NCBI GenBank assembly: GCA_030731565.1
Contig: JANQTT010000009.1
Coordinates: 1-8,210, forward strand
Direction: 5' to 3'
Source: Rickettsiaceae bacterium
Lineage (GTDB): Bacteria > Pseudomonadota > Alphaproteobacteria > Rickettsiales > Rickettsiaceae
DNA: 8,210 nt
Shown here: piece after piece, positions 6,630 through 8,210 of the stretch
Layout: every line of letters starts with the position of its first letter
How positions within the stretch are numbered: position 1 is the first letter of the stretch
Made by a program: the position numbers and the translations under genes
Notes under the pieces: generated by a model
Told to the model about the DNA's origin: nothing
The model's input: the letters and a program-made list of their open reading frames with translations, nothing else
The model's database searches: none

Positions 6630-6662
6630 AACAATGAAATATATATAGCTTAAAGCTTTATT

Positions 6663-6684
6663 TAGCAAAAGCTTTATTTTGCTA
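6663..6684 (-). terminator. Hairpin at the end of the response regulator gene (weak terminator candidate)
   Basis: TAGCAAAA (6663-6670) and TTTTGCTA (6677-6684) form an 8-bp inverted repeat with a 6-base loop that includes the response regulator stop codon. The stem is AT-rich, and no uninterrupted T-run follows on the minus strand, so termination is doubtful. The 12-base string AAAGCTTTATTT occurs twice here (6652-6663 and 6668-6679). Confidence 0.3.
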
Positions 6685-7066
6685 GCTCTTTAATTATTTT
6701 CAATAACTCTTCTTGTTTGTATGGTTTATAGATAGTTCTAACTTCTTCAGTTATATTTTTTCTAAGCTCTTGTTCTTGAGCCTCAATACCGCTTTGAAAA
6801 ACAAACGGTACATTAGTAAACCTTGAGTCCGCTCTCAACGTATTGTAAACCTCATAACCGTTAATATCTGGAAGCATTATATCAGATAAAATCAAGCTTA
6901 GCTCTTTAACATATCTTTTTGCCAGCATAATTGCTTCCTTACCACTAAAAGCACCTACTAGCTTATATTCAGTAAAATTAGGAACTATCAGCTCAACAAG
7001 AGTATGACATATTTTTTCATCATCGATAAATAAAATGACCTTTTGCTTATCTGGAAGTTGGCTCAT
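6674..7066 (-). CDS. Single-domain response regulator (CheY-like receiver)
   Basis: A 130-residue receiver domain with no DNA-binding or enzymatic output domain. The acidic pair is Asp15/Asp16 in FIDDEK, the phospho-acceptor is Asp62 in LSDIMLPDINGYE, the switch Ser is Ser92 in FQSG, and the conserved lysine is Lys114 in YKPY, so it should be phosphorylatable. It starts 9 bases after the kinase stop codon. An AAGGT Shine-Dalgarno (plus 7072-7076) touches that stop codon, indicating translational coupling in one operon. The kinase next door is the obvious phosphodonor. Output must be by protein-protein contact or by passing phosphate on to another protein; no target is visible here. Confidence 0.93.
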   Translation of the reverse strand: MSQLPDKQKVILFIDDEKICHTLVELIVPNFTEYKLVGAFSGKEAIMLAKRYVKELSLILSDIMLPDINGYEVYNTLRADSRFTNVPFVFQSGIEAQEQELRKNITEEVRTIYKPYKQEELLKIIKELAK

Positions 7067-7075
7067 TAGTTACCT

Positions 7076-7819
7076 TTATTTGGGAATTGAAAACTCAATA
7101 GTAGAACCTGCTTTTTTATTATTTACTGCAGTGATTATTCCATTATGTGCTTGAATAATTTCACGGCAAATTGATAAACCAAGGCCGGTTCCTTGAGTGT
7201 TAGAATCAGTTCTAGAGCTTCTGTTATAAGGATTAAATATACTATTTAATTCAGGCTCCGGTATACCAACTCCCTCGTCAGCAATTGAAGTAATTAAATA
7301 CTCTTTATCATGTATTTTTTTAGAACTAACGCCTACAGAAATCACCCCATCTTTTGAATAATTAAATGCATTTACAAGTAAGTTCATAAGTAATTGCTCA
7401 TACCAAAGTTCATCTGCATCTCCTACAAAGCTATCAATATTGATTTGTAATTTTAGAGAAATTTTGCTATCCAGCAAATATGTGCTTTTAAAGTGTTTAA
7501 CAACTTTTTTTGTAGCGTCAACAAGGTCAATTTTTGTAAAATTAAATCCTATAGAACTTTGGTTAAATTTTTCAATAGTCAAAGAACTAGATAATTCTGA
7601 GAGTCGCTGGCTTGCTTCTAGAATTGAACTTATACATTCTTTCTGTGTTTTGGTATTAGTATCATCCCAGTTATTAAGTAAATACTCTGCAAGCCCCCGA
7701 ATGCCGTGAATAGGGGTTTTGAGTTCGTGCACAACTTTTGAAAAATAGGCCACTTTTTCTTCGTTATTTTCAACGCTTAGGTTTTTTTCAATATAAGTTG
7801 TGCCTTGTTTTGGTTTCAT
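7076..7819 (-). CDS. Soluble sensor-less histidine kinase
   Basis: A 247-residue protein made almost only of the two kinase core domains. The HisKA dimerisation domain (about 22-85) has an H-box FSKVVHELKTP with phospho-acceptor His31. The HATPase_c domain (about 135-247) shows the N-box with Asn146 and Asn150, a DEGVG G1 box from Asp181, an F-box-like IFNPYNRSS, and the GTGLGLSICREI G2 box. There is no transmembrane helix, PAS, GAF or HAMP domain; only about 22 residues precede the DHp helix. The upstream frame is closed by a stop without a usable start, so this is the real N-terminus in this sequence. It may sense through a partner protein or have lost an input region. It lies 7 bases downstream of a decayed membrane-protein gene on the same strand and is followed by its response regulator. 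No good Shine-Dalgarno precedes the ATG. Confidence 0.92.
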   Translation of the reverse strand: MKPKQGTTYIEKNLSVENNEEKVAYFSKVVHELKTPIHGIRGLAEYLLNNWDDTNTKTQKECISSILEASQRLSELSSSLTIEKFNQSSIGFNFTKIDLVDATKKVVKHFKSTYLLDSKISLKLQINIDSFVGDADELWYEQLLMNLLVNAFNYSKDGVISVGVSSKKIHDKEYLITSIADEGVGIPEPELNSIFNPYNRSSRTDSNTQGTGLGLSICREIIQAHNGIITAVNNKKAGSTIEFSIPK

Positions 7820-7826
7820 TGTAATT

Positions 7827-8049
7827 TTAAAATAAAAAAATAATTATATTTAACTTTTTATAACCGCGCGTTTGTTTAGATTTAAAAAAACTATAACGCT
7901 TATTGGATATAAGCAGCAGGATGCCCAGAAGGCAACTAATATAAGGTATATTTACTAAAGATAGAAATTTACTATTATAATAGTATAACAATTAAACTTA
8001 TTATAGTACCAATTAACCCTGAAATTGCAATCAAGTTTTTTAGATTATC
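7827..8049 (-). pseudogene. Frameshifted remnant of a membrane protein, probably a transporter C-terminus
   Basis: On the minus strand one frame from 8049 reads DNLKN then LIAISGLIGTIISLIVILL before a TAA at 7975-7977. A second frame, offset by one base, continues with FLSLVNIPYISCLLGILLL, ISNKRYSFFKSKQTRGYKKL and a hydrophobic end, stopping at 7827-7829. Removing one base near 7980 joins them into about 73 residues: two transmembrane helices with a short loop and then a basic tail, as at the C-terminus of many secondary transporters. The break lies in a perfect 16-bp palindrome (7970-7985). A TTG at 7989-7991 could start the second half as 54 residues. No in-frame upstream part is preserved. 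The family is uncertain; an amino-acid permease-like end is only a guess. Confidence 0.5.
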
Positions 8050-8181
8050 TTAAAGTTTATATATTTTATATAATCAATAAAATATATTAATGCATGTTAT
8101 TTTGCAAGAATATTAATTATATTCAGTTTAAATTTTATAAAAAGGCGTATATAGTATATCATACTGGTACATTGGAAAATA
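8050..8181. other. AT-rich spacer without recognisable gene
   Basis: This stretch is very AT-rich with stops in all frames. On the minus strand an 18-codon piece (HALIYFIDYIKYINFKII, about 8042-8098) could be more of the decayed membrane gene in yet another frame, but it is too short and too low in complexity to claim. I see no tRNA, promoter or repeat of note. Confidence 0.4.
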
Positions 8182-8207
8182 CCTCTAATTTAACTTAATT
8201 TACTATA
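8182..8207 (-). repeat. Dispersed TATAGTAAA motif, copy D
   Basis: On the minus strand this reads TATAGTAAA, TTAAG, TTAAATTAGAGG. The first block is exact, and the second differs from consensus by one base plus an inserted base before the final GG. It is at the window edge, so a partner arm just outside cannot be excluded. Confidence 0.55.
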
Positions 8208-8210
8208 TTT

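Noticed and set aside
7898..7934. Two small hairpins before the kinase as a riboswitch or small RNA
   Set aside because: Stems of six (GCTTAT/ATAAGC) and four (TGCC/GGCA) base pairs are too short, and the bases are better explained as decayed membrane-protein coding sequence.

Overview
The window is AT-rich bacterial chromosome. Its gene content and style fit an alphaproteobacterium, most likely an intracellular member of the Rickettsiales or a close relative. The signs are strong A/T codon bias, weak or absent Shine-Dalgarno sequences, isolated single genes, decaying genes, and short palindromic repeats in the spacers. The taxonomic call is an inference from style and protein resemblance; no marker gene here proves it.

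Layout. At the left edge (1-171) two same-direction copies of a ~24-bp motif flank a short coding-like stretch. A complete lon protease gene (172-2520, minus) follows, with a heat-shock-like promoter. A 27-bp perfect inverted repeat (2609-2671) sits between lon and a divergent PLP-dependent serine/threonine dehydratase-type gene (2700-3707, plus). A GC-rich palindromic element (3707-3851) fills the whole gap to a convergent NlpD-like lipoprotein gene (3864-4700, minus) with LysM and a degenerate LytM/M23 domain. Divergent from that is a ribose-5-phosphate isomerase B gene interrupted by one in-frame TAA (4795-5229, plus). Next come tRNA-Cys(GCA), the tyrosine recombinase gene xerD (5556-6476, plus) and tRNA-Leu(CAA) on minus. 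A two-gene minus-strand operon follows: a soluble histidine kinase without a sensor domain (7076-7819) and a single-domain CheY-like response regulator (6674-7066). Directly upstream of the kinase (7827-8049) is a frameshifted remnant of a membrane protein, not a blank spacer. The right edge carries another copy of the repeat motif.

How the parts relate. Lon (protein quality control), XerD (chromosome dimer resolution) and the NlpD-like factor (cell separation) are housekeeping functions. The kinase/regulator pair is a local two-component phosphotransfer system whose input and output partners are not in the window. The strongest unexplained signal is in the spacers. A motif reading TATAGTAAA, five variable bases, TTGAATT(T)AGG recurs at six places, once as a head-to-head pair forming a ~60-bp perfect palindrome bounded by TA. 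A second, unrelated, GC-rich palindrome occupies the 3' junction of the dehydratase gene. No CRISPR array, complete insertion sequence, phage module or recognisable new defence or biosynthetic system is visible.
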